38,329 nt of DNA from Desulfobacillus sp041396245 (GCA_041396245.1 JAWKYW010000020.1:1-38329), one strand, 5' to 3'; positions 17,146-27,174 are shown, numbered from the stretch's first letter. Notes: a model not told the origin generated them from the letters alone. Program-made: numbers and translations.

Positions 17146-17625
17146 ATGCGTGCCCTGATTACCCTCCTGCTGGCCCTAATGCTCGCCGCCTGCGGCTTCC
17201 AGCTGCGCGGCGCGCAACCGCTGCCTTTCTCCAGCCTCTATATCGCCGAGAACTGGGAACTGGGCGCCCAGCTCAGGCGCAACATCCGCGCCCTCGGCAG
17301 CACGCAGCTGTCGGCAACGCCCCAGGAGGCCCAGGCCATTCTCACCTCCCTCGGCGAGGCGCGCGAAAAGAGCATCCTCAGCCTGTCCGCCACCGGCCGC
17401 GTGCGCGAATTCCAGCTGCGCTACCGTTTTTCCTACCGCGTGCATGACCTGAAGGGGCGCGAGTTCGTCCCGCCCACGGTCATCGTCCTGGTGCGCGACA
17501 TCAGTTTCGCCGACGAGCAGGTGCTCGCCAAGGAACAGGAAGAGGCCCTCCTCTATCGCGACATGCAGAACGACATGGTGCAGCAGGTGCTGCGCCGCCT
17601 GGCCGTCGCGAAAATAGAAGGCTGA
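17146..17625 (+). CDS. lptE: LPS-assembly lipoprotein LptE
   Basis: Outer-membrane lipoprotein that plugs the LptD barrel in lipopolysaccharide export; 159 residues. A lipoprotein signal peptide ends in the lipobox LAAC with the lipidated Cys16 (CGFQLRG), the standard LptE opening. The following alpha/beta region and the C-terminal QNDMVQQVLRRL helix match the family. The start has GGAG eight bases upstream. It lies between leuS and holA as in most proteobacteria, 11 bases before holA. The palindromic element immediately upstream may have separated it from the leuS transcript or provides its leader. Confidence 0.93.
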   Translation: MRALITLLLALMLAACGFQLRGAQPLPFSSLYIAENWELGAQLRRNIRALGSTQLSATPQEAQAILTSLGEAREKSILSLSATGRVREFQLRYRFSYRVHDLKGREFVPPTVIVLVRDISFADEQVLAKEQEEALLYRDMQNDMVQQVLRRLAVAKIEG

Positions 17626-17636
17626 GCACTGCGTCC

Positions 17637-18647
17637 ATGCAGCTGCGCGCCGACCAGCTCGCCTCGCATCTCGGCAAGACGCTCGCGCCACTCTACGTCC
17701 TGCACGGCGACGAACCCCTGCTGGTGATCGAGGCGGGCGATGCCATCCGCCGCGTCGCCCGGGAAAAGGGTTACACCGAACGCGAGGTGCTGGTCAGCGG
17801 CCCCGGCTTCAAGTGGGAAAGCCTGGTGCTCGCCGCCGGCAATATGTCCCTGTTCGGCGGCAACAAGCTGGTCGACCTGCGCATTCCCAACGGCAAGCCC
17901 GGGCGCGACGGCGGCGAGGCCCTGCAGCGCCACTGCAAGCGCCTGCCCGACGGCGTGCTGACCCTGGTCACCCTGCCGCAGCTCGACTGGGCGACCCGGA
18001 AGACGACCTGGTTCAAGGCCCTCTCTGACGCTGGCGTGGCAATCGAGCTGAACGCACCGGGCCTGGCCGAACTGCCCGACTGGATCGCCCAGCGCCTGGC
18101 CCGGCAAAGTCAGTCCGCCGAACGCGCCGCCCTGGAATTCATCGCCGCCCATGTCGAGGGCAACCTGCTCGCCGCCCACCAGGAGATCCAGAAGCTCGGC
18201 CTGCTGCACCCGCCGGGCCCGCTGACGCTGGCCCAGGTCGAGGATGCGGTGCTGAACGTGGCGCGCTATGATGTCGACAAGCTGCGCGCCGCCCTGCTAG
18301 AAGGCGACGCTGGCCGCTGCGCCCGCCTGCTGGAGGGCCTGCGCGGCGAGGACGTGGCGCCGCCGCTGCTGCTGTGGGCTTTCGCCAGCGAGATCCGCAC
18401 GCTGGCGGCGCTGCGCGCCGCCCAGGACGAAGGCCGGCCGCTCGCCGCGGCGCTGCGCGCCGAGCGCGTCTTCGACGACCGCCGCGCCGCCGCCCTGCAG
18501 CGCGCGCTGCCCCGGTTGCGCGCACCGCAGTTGCGCGCGGCGCTCCTCGCCGCGGCGCGCATCGACCGCATGATCAAGGGGCTGGTGCAGGGCGATGTGT
18601 GGGACGAGTTTTTGCAACTCGCTTTGCGAGTTGCAGGGAAACGGTGA
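17637..18647 (+). CDS. holA: DNA polymerase III delta subunit
   Basis: Clamp-loader subunit that opens the beta sliding clamp; 336 residues, the normal length. The N-terminal AAA+-like domain begins with LAPLYVLHGDEPLLV, and the central region has the conserved SLFGGNKLVDLR. The helical C-terminal collar domain ends in a segment (FLQLALRVAGKR) whose DNA is a perfect hairpin, GCAACTCGC-TTT-GCGAGTTGC at 18614-18634. It sits 11 bases after lptE, so it is co-transcribed. Its TGA stop falls inside the GTGAGCGG-type repeat that follows, suggesting the repeat inserted at or replaced the original gene end. It also contains one weak copy of the AAAGTCAGTC repeat at 18104-18129. Confidence 0.93.
   Translation: MQLRADQLASHLGKTLAPLYVLHGDEPLLVIEAGDAIRRVAREKGYTEREVLVSGPGFKWESLVLAAGNMSLFGGNKLVDLRIPNGKPGRDGGEALQRHCKRLPDGVLTLVTLPQLDWATRKTTWFKALSDAGVAIELNAPGLAELPDWIAQRLARQSQSAERAALEFIAAHVEGNLLAAHQEIQKLGLLHPPGPLTLAQVEDAVLNVARYDVDKLRAALLEGDAGRCARLLEGLRGEDVAPPLLLWAFASEIRTLAALRAAQDEGRPLAAALRAERVFDDRRAAALQRALPRLRAPQLRAALLAAARIDRMIKGLVQGDVWDEFLQLALRVAGKR
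18104..18129 (+). repeat. AAAGTCAGTC-family repeat, weak copy G in holA
   Basis: Exact core at 18106-18115 followed by CGCCGAACGCGCCG, which keeps the GAAC and terminal CGCCG features of the consensus tail imperfectly. It reads in frame as RQSQSAERAA. Confidence 0.4.
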
Positions 18648-18716
18648 GCGGCGAGCGGTAAGCGGTAGAATCCTCGCTTGGCCCACCGCTCACTGCTGAC
18701 TGCTCACCGCTCACGA
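18642..18716. repeat. GTGAGCGG-type inverted repeat between holA and proA
   Basis: The left half GGTGAGCGGCGAGCGGTAAG (18643-18662) faces the right half CCGCTCACTGC...GCTCACCGCTCAC (about 18686-18714). The element spans the whole gap: it contains the holA stop and ends just before the proA ATG. The same family is embedded in uvrD at 3237-3326. Confidence 0.75.
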
Positions 18717-18718
18717 CT

Positions 18719-19990
18719 ATGAAAGACTACATGCAGACGCTCGGCCGCCAGGCGCGCGAGGCTTCGCGCGACATGGCCCGCGCCTCGACCAACGCCAGGA
18801 ACCGCGCCCTGCTGGCCATGGCCGCGGCCATCCGCCGCGAAAGCGCTGCGCTGCTCGCCGCCAACCGCGAGGACCTCGACGCGGCGCGTGCCGCCGGACT
18901 GGACGAAGCCATGCTCGACCGGCTCGCCCTCTCCGGCAAGTCGGTGGCGACCATGGCGGAGGGGCTGGAACAGATCGCCGCCCTGGCCGATCCCATCGGC
19001 GAAATCTCCGACCTCAAGTTCCGTCCCTCCGGCATCCAGGTCGGCCGCATGCGCGTGCCGCTCGGCGTCATCGGCATCATCTACGAAGCGCGTCCCAACG
19101 TCACCGTCGATGCCGCCGGCCTGTGCCTGAAGGCCGGCAATGCGGCCATCCTGCGCGGCGGCTCGGAGGCGATCCGCTGCAACCGTGCCCTGGCCGCGCT
19201 GGTGCACGAAGGCCTGCGCGCCGCCGGCCTGCCGGAAGCCTCGGTACAGGTGGTGGACACCACCGACCGCGCCGCCGTCGGCGAGCTGGTCACGATGCGG
19301 GAATTCGTCGACGTCATCGTGCCGCGCGGCGGCAAGGGACTCATCGAGCGCATCTCGAACGAAGCGCGCATCCCGGTGATCAAGCACCTCGACGGCAATT
19401 GCCACGTGTATGTCGATGACGACGCCGACCCCGACAAGGCGATGCGCATCGTCGAGAATGCGAAGACGCAACGGCTCGGCACCTGCAACACCGCCGAATC
19501 CCTGCTGGTGGCGCGCGGCGTCGCCGGCACGCTGCTGCCGCAGTTCGCTGCCATGCTGGCCGGCAAGGGCGTGGAACTGCGCTGCTGTCCGGCGTCGCTG
19601 GCGCTGCTGCAGGGCGCCGGCATCGATGCCGCCTGGCTGAAGGCGGCCACGGAGCAGGACTGGTACGAGGAGTATCTCGCCGCCATCATCGCCGTGAAGG
19701 TGGTCGCCGGCGTCGACGAAGCCATCGCCCACATCAACAAGTATTCCTCGCAGCACACCGACGCCATCGTCACCGAGGACTACACGCGCGCCATGCGCTT
19801 CCTGCGCGAGGTGGATTCGGCCTCGGTGATGGTGAATGCCTCGACGCGCTTCGCCGACGGCTTCGAGTACGGCCTCGGCGCCGAGATCGGCATTTCCACC
19901 GACAAGATCCACGCCCGCGGCCCGGTCGGCCTGGAAGGCCTGACCAGCCAGAAATGGATCGTGCTGGGCAACGGGGAGGTTCGGCAGTAA
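18719..19990 (+). CDS. proA: Gamma-glutamyl phosphate reductase
   Basis: NADPH-dependent reduction of gamma-glutamyl phosphate to glutamate semialdehyde in proline biosynthesis; 423 residues, complete. It belongs to the aldehyde dehydrogenase superfamily. The catalytic Cys256 lies in QRLGTCNTAES. Other family signatures are LGVIGIIYEARPNVT, LKAGNAAILRGGSEA and HLDGNCHVYVD. The C-terminus GPVGLEGLTSQKWI is typical. The start could be ATG 18719 or ATG 18731; neither has a Shine-Dalgarno site because the palindromic repeat ends immediately upstream. proB is not in the window, so regulation together with it is not implied here. Confidence 0.96.
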   Translation: MKDYMQTLGRQAREASRDMARASTNARNRALLAMAAAIRRESAALLAANREDLDAARAAGLDEAMLDRLALSGKSVATMAEGLEQIAALADPIGEISDLKFRPSGIQVGRMRVPLGVIGIIYEARPNVTVDAAGLCLKAGNAAILRGGSEAIRCNRALAALVHEGLRAAGLPEASVQVVDTTDRAAVGELVTMREFVDVIVPRGGKGLIERISNEARIPVIKHLDGNCHVYVDDDADPDKAMRIVENAKTQRLGTCNTAESLLVARGVAGTLLPQFAAMLAGKGVELRCCPASLALLQGAGIDAAWLKAATEQDWYEEYLAAIIAVKVVAGVDEAIAHINKYSSQHTDAIVTEDYTRAMRFLREVDSASVMVNASTRFADGFEYGLGAEIGISTDKIHARGPVGLEGLTSQKWIVLGNGEVRQ

Positions 19991-19994
19991 ACAC

Positions 19995-20045
19995 CTTCAG
20001 GCCGACTTGGGCGGCCGCAGTCGGGCTGAAGCCCGCCCTGCAGGA
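19995..20045. repeat. TCGGGCTGAAGCCCG repeat pair downstream of proA
   Basis: TTCAGGCCGACTTGGGCG is followed by GTCGGGCTGAAGCCCGCCCT, members of the GTAGGTCGGGCTTCAGCCCGAC family also present at 22563-22621 and 27171-27262. Each unit is itself a hairpin, so this may terminate the proA transcript. Confidence 0.6.
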
Positions 20046-20058
20046 GGCGATTCCCGGA

Positions 20059-20086
20059 GTAAAAGTCAGTCGCCGCAACACGGCGG
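20059..20086 (+). repeat. AAAGTCAGTC-family repeat, copy B (intergenic)
   Basis: GTAAAAGTCAGTCGCCGCAA followed by CACGGCGG, thirty bases before the lipoprotein start codon. As an intergenic copy not constrained by coding, it is a good guide to the full repeat of about 27 bases, with an internal CCG...CGG pairing. Confidence 0.65.
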
Positions 20087-20115
20087 CATTTGAACAACAA
20101 CAAGGAGGAGAAACC

Positions 20116-20958
20116 ATGAAACATCGCAACGCCATCGCATCGCTCGCCGCTGTTCTCGTCTTGTCCGCCTGTGCCACGGTGCCGCCGCAGAGCCAGCAGC
20201 TGGCAGCCAACTTCAAGGCCATGCAGCCGACATCAGGGCTGTCCAAGGAAATGAGCATGGAGGAGGCCGTCCGCATCCGCGACGGGCTGGTTTCCGAGCT
20301 TTCCGCCAGCCACGGCAAGGTGGTCGGCTACAAGGCCGGCCTCACCAACCCGATGGTGCAGAAGCGCTTCGGCACCAATTCGCCGGTGCGCGGCGTGCTG
20401 CTGGAGAAAATGCTGCTCGGCGACGGTGCAGTGGTGCCGGCGAAATTCGGCGCCATTCCCTTCTTCGAAGCCGACCTTGCGGTGGTGGTCAAGGATGAGG
20501 GCGTCAACCAGGCCAAGACACCGGCCGAGGTCATGAAGCACCTTTCCAGCATCCGTCCCTTCATCGAGTTGCCCGACCTGGTGACGGCCAAAGAACAGCC
20601 ACTCAGCGCCGCCGTAATCACATCCTTCAACGTCGGCGCACGCCTCGGCGTACTGGGCAAACCGATCGCGCCCGCGCCGGAGATGGTCGATGCCTTGGGC
20701 AAGATGAGTGTCGTCATGCAAGACCAGGACGGCAAGGTGCTGGCCAAGGTACCCGGCGCGGCCATCCTCGGCCATCCGCTGAATGCCGTGATCTGGCTGG
20801 CGCAGGACGTGGCCAAGTCCGGCGGCAGGCTGAAGGCGGGCGACATCCTCAGCCTCGGCTCCTTCACGCCGCCAAAGTTCCAGAAGGCGGGTATGACCAT
20901 TACGGTCACCTACGAAGGCCTGCCGGGCAATCCGTCGGTCTCCGTCCGCTTCAAGTAG
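20116..20958 (+). CDS. Putative lipoprotein with 2-keto-4-pentenoate hydratase / FAH-type fold
   Basis: 280 residues. The first 19 form a lipoprotein signal peptide with lipobox LSAC and Cys19, so the protein is expected to be anchored outside the cytoplasm. The remainder resembles the MhpD hydratase/decarboxylase group of the fumarylacetoacetate hydrolase superfamily: KVVGYKAGLTNPMVQKRFG near the N-terminus, a PFFEADLAVVV segment with acidic residues where the metal-site EVE/EAD usually sits, FIELPDLV, and a C-terminal LKAGDILSLGSFTPP. The strong AAGGAGGAG ribosome site decides the start. It is followed 13 bases later by a periplasmic chalcone-isomerase-like gene, probably in the same operon. 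These enzymes are normally cytoplasmic catabolic proteins, so export is unusual. Enzymatic activity and substrate are unknown. Confidence 0.8.
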   Translation: MKHRNAIASLAAVLVLSACATVPPQSQQLAANFKAMQPTSGLSKEMSMEEAVRIRDGLVSELSASHGKVVGYKAGLTNPMVQKRFGTNSPVRGVLLEKMLLGDGAVVPAKFGAIPFFEADLAVVVKDEGVNQAKTPAEVMKHLSSIRPFIELPDLVTAKEQPLSAAVITSFNVGARLGVLGKPIAPAPEMVDALGKMSVVMQDQDGKVLAKVPGAAILGHPLNAVIWLAQDVAKSGGRLKAGDILSLGSFTPPKFQKAGMTITVTYEGLPGNPSVSVRFK

Positions 20959-20971
20959 AGGAGCCTGCAGC

Positions 20972-21541
20972 ATGAAGAAGATCGTCATGGCGGCCTGCGC
21001 CGCCCTCGCCCTGAACTTCGCCCACGCGCTGGAACTGGATGGCTTCCAGTTCGACGACAAGATCAAGCTCGGCAATGCCGAGCTGGTGGTCAACGGCGCC
21101 GGCGTCCGCTCCAAGTTCGGCAAGCGCTACGCCATGGCGCTCTACCTGCCGGCCAAGGCCGCCGACGCCAAGGCGGCACTCGCCGCCAAGGGGCCGAAGC
21201 GCGTCGACATCCGGCTGATCAAGGACGTCTCCGGCGACACCTTCGCCAACGCCCTCGGCGGCGGCATCGAGGACAACAGCACGGAGGCCGAGCTGGCAGC
21301 CCTGAAGGAGCGGCTCAAGAGGTTTTCGGATGATGTCCGGGCACTGGGCGAGATCAAGGCAGGCACAGCCATCGTCTTCGACTGGCTGCCGGAGCAGGGC
21401 ACCGTCCTGACCGTCGGCGGCAAGGCCGTCGGCCAGGCCGTGTCGGGCGAGGATTTCAACATCGCCCTGCTTAAGGTCTGGCTGGGCGAGGACCCGGCCC
21501 AGGACAGCCTGAAGGAGGCCCTGCTGGGCAAGCCGCAATAA
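20972..21541 (+). CDS. Periplasmic chalcone isomerase-like protein
   Basis: 189 residues beginning with a Sec signal peptide (MKKIVMAACAALALNFAHA). The mature part matches the chalcone-isomerase-like family of bacteria: LVVNGAGVRSKFGKRYAMALYLP at the start of the domain, VDIRLIKDVSGD, and a C-terminal FNIALLKVWLGEDPAQDSLK. Bacterial members are generally not flavonoid enzymes and their role is poorly defined. Start supported by GAGGAG upstream. Pairing with the exported hydratase-like lipoprotein suggests a shared envelope function, which is inference. Confidence 0.85.
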   Translation: MKKIVMAACAALALNFAHALELDGFQFDDKIKLGNAELVVNGAGVRSKFGKRYAMALYLPAKAADAKAALAAKGPKRVDIRLIKDVSGDTFANALGGGIEDNSTEAELAALKERLKRFSDDVRALGEIKAGTAIVFDWLPEQGTVLTVGGKAVGQAVSGEDFNIALLKVWLGEDPAQDSLKEALLGKPQ

Positions 21542-21556
21542 CCGGCCCCGGCGTCC

Positions 21557-21562
21557 TATAAT
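21557..21562 (+). promoter_or_regulatory. Possible -10 element for the TRAP-TAXI operon
   Basis: TATAAT 39 bases upstream of the binding-protein start, in GTCCTATAATCC. No clear -35 at the expected distance. Confidence 0.4.
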
Positions 21563-21600
21563 CCATCGTTCCGGAACCACAACAAACAGAGGAGACAGAA

Positions 21601-22545
21601 ATGAAGATTCCGTATCGCACCCTGCTGGCGCTCGCCGCCGGCACCCTTCTCGCCCTGCCGGCCCAGGCCCAGCAGTTCATCAATGTCCTCACCGGCGGCA
21701 CCAGCGGCATCTACTACCCGCTCGGCGTCTCGCTCACCCAGATCTACGGCAAGGCCATCCCCGAGGCCAAGGCCACGGTGCAGTCGACCAAGGCCAGCGC
21801 CGAGAACCTCAACCTGCTGCAGGCCGGCCGCGGCGAGATCGCCCTCACGCTGGGCGATGCGCTGTCTCTGGCTTGGCAAGGCAATGCCGAGGCCGGCTTC
21901 AAGACGCCGCTGAACAGGCTGCGCGGCGTCTCCGCCACCTACAGCAACTACATCCAGATCGTCGCCTCGGCCGATTCGGGCATCAAGAGCATGGCCGACC
22001 TGAAGGGCAAGCGCATCTCGGTCGGTGCGCCGAAGTCCGGCACCGAGTTGAACGCCCGCGCCATCCTCAAGGCTGCCGGCCTCTCCTACGGCGACTTTGC
22101 CAAAGTCGAGTACCTGCCCTTCGGCGAGTCGGTGGAGCTCATCAAGAACCGCCAGCTCGACGTCACGCTGCAGTCGGCCGGCCTCGGCGTGGCCTCGATC
22201 CGCGACCTGGCCACCTCGGTGAAGATCGTGGTCATCCCGGTCCCGGCCGAGGTCGTGGCCAAGGTCGGCGATGCCGCCTACCAGTCGGCAACGATCCCGG
22301 CCGGCACCTACCAGGGCCAGGACGCCGACGTGCCCACCGCCGCCATCGCCAACTTCCTGGTCAGCCACGAGGGCGTGCCGACCGACCTGGTGTGCAAGAT
22401 GACCAAGGCCATGTACGACAACCTCGACATGATGGTCGCCGCCCACAAGGCCGCCAAGGCCATCAAGCGCGAGAACGCCGAGAAGGGCATGCCGCTGCCG
22501 CTGCATCCGGGCGCGGAAAAGTATTACAAGACCGGCGCCTGCTGA
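21601..22545 (+). CDS. TAXI family TRAP transporter solute-binding protein
   Basis: Periplasmic substrate-capture component of a TRAP transporter; 314 residues. The signal peptide ends at AQA-QQF. Family features: LTGGTSGIYYPLGVSL at the start of the mature protein, QSTKASAENLNLL, ADLKGKRISVGAPKSGTELNA and a C-terminal LPLHPGAEKYYK. GAGGAG lies about nine bases upstream of the ATG. It is followed by the fused permease and the DUF1850 protein, the usual TAXI gene set. The substrate is unknown; TAXI proteins have been linked to organic acids and glutamate. Two TCGGGCTGAAGCCCG repeat units separate it from the permease gene. Confidence 0.93.
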   Translation: MKIPYRTLLALAAGTLLALPAQAQQFINVLTGGTSGIYYPLGVSLTQIYGKAIPEAKATVQSTKASAENLNLLQAGRGEIALTLGDALSLAWQGNAEAGFKTPLNRLRGVSATYSNYIQIVASADSGIKSMADLKGKRISVGAPKSGTELNARAILKAAGLSYGDFAKVEYLPFGESVELIKNRQLDVTLQSAGLGVASIRDLATSVKIVVIPVPAEVVAKVGDAAYQSATIPAGTYQGQDADVPTAAIANFLVSHEGVPTDLVCKMTKAMYDNLDMMVAAHKAAKAIKRENAEKGMPLPLHPGAEKYYKTGAC

Positions 22546-22562
22546 TCCCTGCCTGAACCGGA

Positions 22563-22621
22563 GTCGGGCTGAAGCCCGGCCTACAGGAAACGCTTTCATG
22601 TAGGTCGGGCTTCAGCCCGAC
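22563..22621. repeat. Inverted pair of TCGGGCTTCAGCCCG repeats
   Basis: GTCGGGCTGAAGCCCGGCCT... at 22563-22584 and its inverted counterpart GTAGGTCGGGCTTCAGCCCG... at 22600-22621 flank a 15-base centre. The pair can form either two small hairpins or one long one. Its place between the binding-protein and permease genes suggests differential expression through mRNA stabilisation or partial termination. Confidence 0.75.
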
Positions 22622-22657
22622 GCGCGTTCTTCGAGGTCGAATGCCTACGCCCCGGAC

Positions 22658-24711
<2,054 letters not shown>

Positions 24712-24715
<4 letters not shown>

Positions 24716-25098
24716 GCCTGTGCATCGCCGCCGGCGCGCTGGTGGCCACGCTGGCCGTCGACGCCTTCACGCTGGCCTGGACGCATTCCATCGAGAAGGT
24801 CCGCTGGGAAGAAGACTGGCGGATCGAGGCCGGACAGCTGCATCTGGTCGAGGCACGCATCCGCGGCAGCGGCGCCGGTATGGAGCCGCCCGAAGGGGCC
24901 GTGCTTGAAAAGGGCGTCTGGCGCTACCGCCCCGCCCTTGCTCCGCTCGAGCGCCTGCGCCTGGCACACTCCACGTTCGCCCGGGGTTACGAACTCTGCT
25001 TTGACGGCCGCTGCCGGCCGCTTGCGGAGCTGGCCGGCCGCGCGGAGAATGAGCCGGTCGATCTGTTTGCCTGCACAGGAGGAGACCATGACCGCTGA
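24712..25098 (+). CDS. DUF1850 protein of the TRAP-TAXI operon
   Basis: 128 residues of the small DUF1850 family, which regularly accompanies TAXI-TRAP permeases. A hydrophobic N-terminus (CIAAGALVATLAVDAFTLAW) is followed by the characteristic THSIEKVRWEEDWRIE motif. Later parts include LVEARIRGSGAGMEPPEGA and a C-terminal CFDGRCRPL. Membrane association or export is likely but the exact role is unknown. The start overlaps the permease stop by four bases, and the end overlaps the start of the methyltransferase gene by 11 bases. Confidence 0.85.
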
Positions 25099-25558
25099 AT
25101 TCGATGCCGTCCTGAAAGCCCCCTTCGGCGCCCTTGGCGTGCGCACCGAGGGCGATGCCGTCGCGGAAATCCGCTTCCTGCCGCCCGGCACGCCGGCGTT
25201 CAAGCCGCAAACCGCCCTCGCCGAGCGGGCCTGCCGGCAACTGGCCGGCTATCTGGCCGATCCGAAGGCCGGTTTCGACCTGCCGCTGAAGACCGCCGGC
25301 ACGGCCTTCCAGCGCCGCGTCTGGCAGGCGATTGCCGCCATCCCGCCGGGCCGCACGCTCACCTACGGCGAAATCGCCAGGCGCCTGAAAAGCGCGCCGC
25401 GGGCGGTGGGCCAGGCCTGCGGCCGCAACCCCTATCCGCTGGCGGTGCCCTGTCACCGCGTCGTCGCGGCGGACGGCGGGCTGGGCGGCTTCGCCAACGC
25501 CCGCGGCGGCTACCTGCTCGACACCAAGCGCTGGCTGCTGGCGCATGAACGAAACTGA
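25088..25558 (+). CDS. ogt: Methylated-DNA--protein-cysteine methyltransferase
   Basis: Suicide repair protein that transfers alkyl groups from O6-alkylguanine to its own cysteine; 156 residues. The acceptor Cys122 lies in LAVPCHRVV. The DNA-binding helix and arginine finger are in RAVGQACGRNP and the winged-helix entry TAFQRRVWQAIAAIP is typical. The start ATG has AGGAGGAG just upstream, located within the DUF1850 gene. It overlaps xerD by 14 bases. Overlaps on both sides indicate translational coupling with unrelated genes, probably genome compaction rather than functional linkage. The symbol is by similarity to the Ogt type. Confidence 0.92.
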   Translation: MTAEFDAVLKAPFGALGVRTEGDAVAEIRFLPPGTPAFKPQTALAERACRQLAGYLADPKAGFDLPLKTAGTAFQRRVWQAIAAIPPGRTLTYGEIARRLKSAPRAVGQACGRNPYPLAVPCHRVVAADGGLGGFANARGGYLLDTKRWLLAHERN

Positions 25559-26441
25559 TTCGCGGCTGCTCGACACCTTCGCCGATACCCTCTGGCTGGA
25601 AGCCGGCCTGTCGAAGAACACCCTGTCCGGCTACCGCGCCGACCTGGCGCAATTCTCCGTCTGGCTGTCGCCCCGCGGCAAGGCGCTGGCGCAAGTCCAG
25701 CCGGTCGACCTCCACGACTATCTGCGCGACTTCAGCCGTCGCGCCAAATCCACCAGCCAGCGCCGCCTGATTGCATCGCTGCGCCGCTTTTACCAGCACC
25801 TGCTGGCGATCGGTGCGATCCAGATTGATCCCACGCTGAATATCGAGCCGCCACCGCGCCCCGATCGCTTCCCGAAAACCCTGTCCGAAGCCCAGGTCGA
25901 AGCCCTGCTCGCCGCGCCGGACGTCGATACGCCGCTCGGCCTGCGCGACCGCGCCATGCTCGAAGTGCTCTACGCCACCGGCCTGCGCGTCTCAGAGCTG
26001 GTTGCGCTGAAGCTGTTCGAGGTCGGCCTCAACGAGGGTGTGGTAAGGGTCTTCGGCAAGGGCGCGAAGGAACGCCTGGTGCCCCTCGGCCAGGTGGCGC
26101 TGGAGTGGATCGAGCGCTACCTGAAGGAGACCAGGCCGCAGCTGCTCGCCGGCAGGCAATGCGATGCGGTCTTCGTCACGCGGCGCGGCGCCGGCCTGTC
26201 ACGGCAGATGTTCTGGCATCTGGTCAAGCGCCATGCCGCGCGCGGCGGCATCGATGCCGCGCGCATCTCGCCGCACACCTTGCGCCACGCCTTCGCCACC
26301 CATCTGATCAACCACGGCGCCGACCTGCGCGTGGTGCAACTGCTGCTCGGCCACGCCGACATCTCGACAACGCAGGTCTATACCCATGTCGCGCGCGAAC
26401 GGCTCAAACAGCTTCACGCCCGGCACCATCCCCGCGGCTGA
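25545..26441 (+). CDS. xerD: Site-specific tyrosine recombinase XerD
   Basis: Chromosome dimer resolution recombinase acting with XerC at dif; 298 residues, the exact XerD size. Catalytic residues visible: Arg in ATGLRVSELV, Lys in GKGAKERLVPL, His-x-x-Arg in SPHTLRHAFATHL, His in LLGHADISTTQ and Tyr in VYTHVARERL. The N-terminal SAM-like domain opens with FADTLWLEAGLSKNTLSGYR, close to XerD rather than XerC. Two tandem hairpins follow the stop. The dif site is not in this window as far as I can see. Confidence 0.93.
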   Translation: MNETDSRLLDTFADTLWLEAGLSKNTLSGYRADLAQFSVWLSPRGKALAQVQPVDLHDYLRDFSRRAKSTSQRRLIASLRRFYQHLLAIGAIQIDPTLNIEPPPRPDRFPKTLSEAQVEALLAAPDVDTPLGLRDRAMLEVLYATGLRVSELVALKLFEVGLNEGVVRVFGKGAKERLVPLGQVALEWIERYLKETRPQLLAGRQCDAVFVTRRGAGLSRQMFWHLVKRHAARGGIDAARISPHTLRHAFATHLINHGADLRVVQLLLGHADISTTQVYTHVARERLKQLHARHHPRG

Positions 26442-26449
26442 AATGAGAA

Positions 26450-26502
26450 GCCCCGCAATCGCGGGGCGGGTGGCATGAAAGAGCCCCGCAAGCGGGGCTC
26501 TT
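26450..26502 (+). terminator. Tandem terminator hairpins after xerD
   Basis: First hairpin GCCCCGC-AATC-GCGGGGC (26450-26467), second AAGAGCCCCGC-AA-GCGGGGCTCTT (26479-26502) followed by GTG. The second has an A-rich 5' arm and a T-containing 3' arm, so it could work in both directions. The remaining spacer to 26685 shows no gene; a possible -10 TAGAAT lies near 26673. Confidence 0.8.
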
Positions 26503-26685
26503 GTGTGCGCCGGTTTCGGCGCGGCGCCCTTGGTGGGGCGCAACAGCGGGATCGAGGATCCCGCAAGGGTGCTCCGGCAAAACAAACGCTTCCTGCTTTT
26601 CCGGCTCGTTCTCCAGGTTATGGGAACACTTTCTATATAGCCTGCTGGCTGGCGGCCTTCAAGGTGAATTTTGTAGAATGCTGAT

Positions 26686-27174
26686 ATGAAACACGAAACG
26701 CATGCCCCGGAAACCCCGGCGACCCGTTTCCTGCAGCAGCACCGCATCGCCCACTCCAATCACCTCTACGAATACGAGGAACACGGCGGCACGCGGGTCT
26801 CGGCACGCGAACTGAACGTCGACGAGCATGCCGTGGTGAAGACGCTGGTGATGGAGGACGAGGCCGGCAAGCCGTTGATCGTGCTGATGCACGGCGACCG
26901 CAAGGTGTCCACGAAAAACCTGGCGCGGCAGATCGGCGCGAAAAGCGTGTCGCCCTGCAAACCGGAAGCGGCACAGCGCCACACCGGCTACCTGGTCGGC
27001 GGCACCTCGCCTTTCGGCACGAAGAAGACATTGCCGGTGTATATCGAAAAAACCATCCTCGACCTGCCGCTGATCTACATCAACGGCGGCCGGCGCGGCT
27101 TTCTGGTCGGCGTACAGCCGCATGAAATCATGCGCGTGCTGCAGCCGAAGGAAGTGGACTGCGGCATGTTGTAG
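26686..27174 (+). CDS. ybaK: Cys-tRNA(Pro) deacylase YbaK/EbsC type
   Basis: Trans-editing enzyme that hydrolyses mischarged Cys-tRNA(Pro) in the cytoplasm; 162 residues, full family length. Family features: TPATRFLQQHRIAH, HAVVKTLVMEDEAGKPLIVL with the conserved Lys, VSTKNLARQIGAKSV, GGTSPFGTKKTLPVYIE and LIYINGGRRGFLVG. It stands alone with its own leader. Its TAG stop is part of the GTAGGTCGG repeat that follows, so the original C-terminus may have been trimmed or the stop replaced. Confidence 0.92.
   Translation: MKHETHAPETPATRFLQQHRIAHSNHLYEYEEHGGTRVSARELNVDEHAVVKTLVMEDEAGKPLIVLMHGDRKVSTKNLARQIGAKSVSPCKPEAAQRHTGYLVGGTSPFGTKKTLPVYIEKTILDLPLIYINGGRRGFLVGVQPHEIMRVLQPKEVDCGML

Noticed and set aside
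22557..22625. CRISPR-like array from repeated GTCGGGCTGAAGCCCG units
   Set aside because: Only two units in opposite orientation with a 15-base centre; these are dispersed palindromic repeats, not an array.
26475..26684. 69-codon plus-strand ORF between xerD and ybaK
   Set aside because: It starts inside a terminator hairpin, has no ribosome site and encodes a low-complexity basic sequence.
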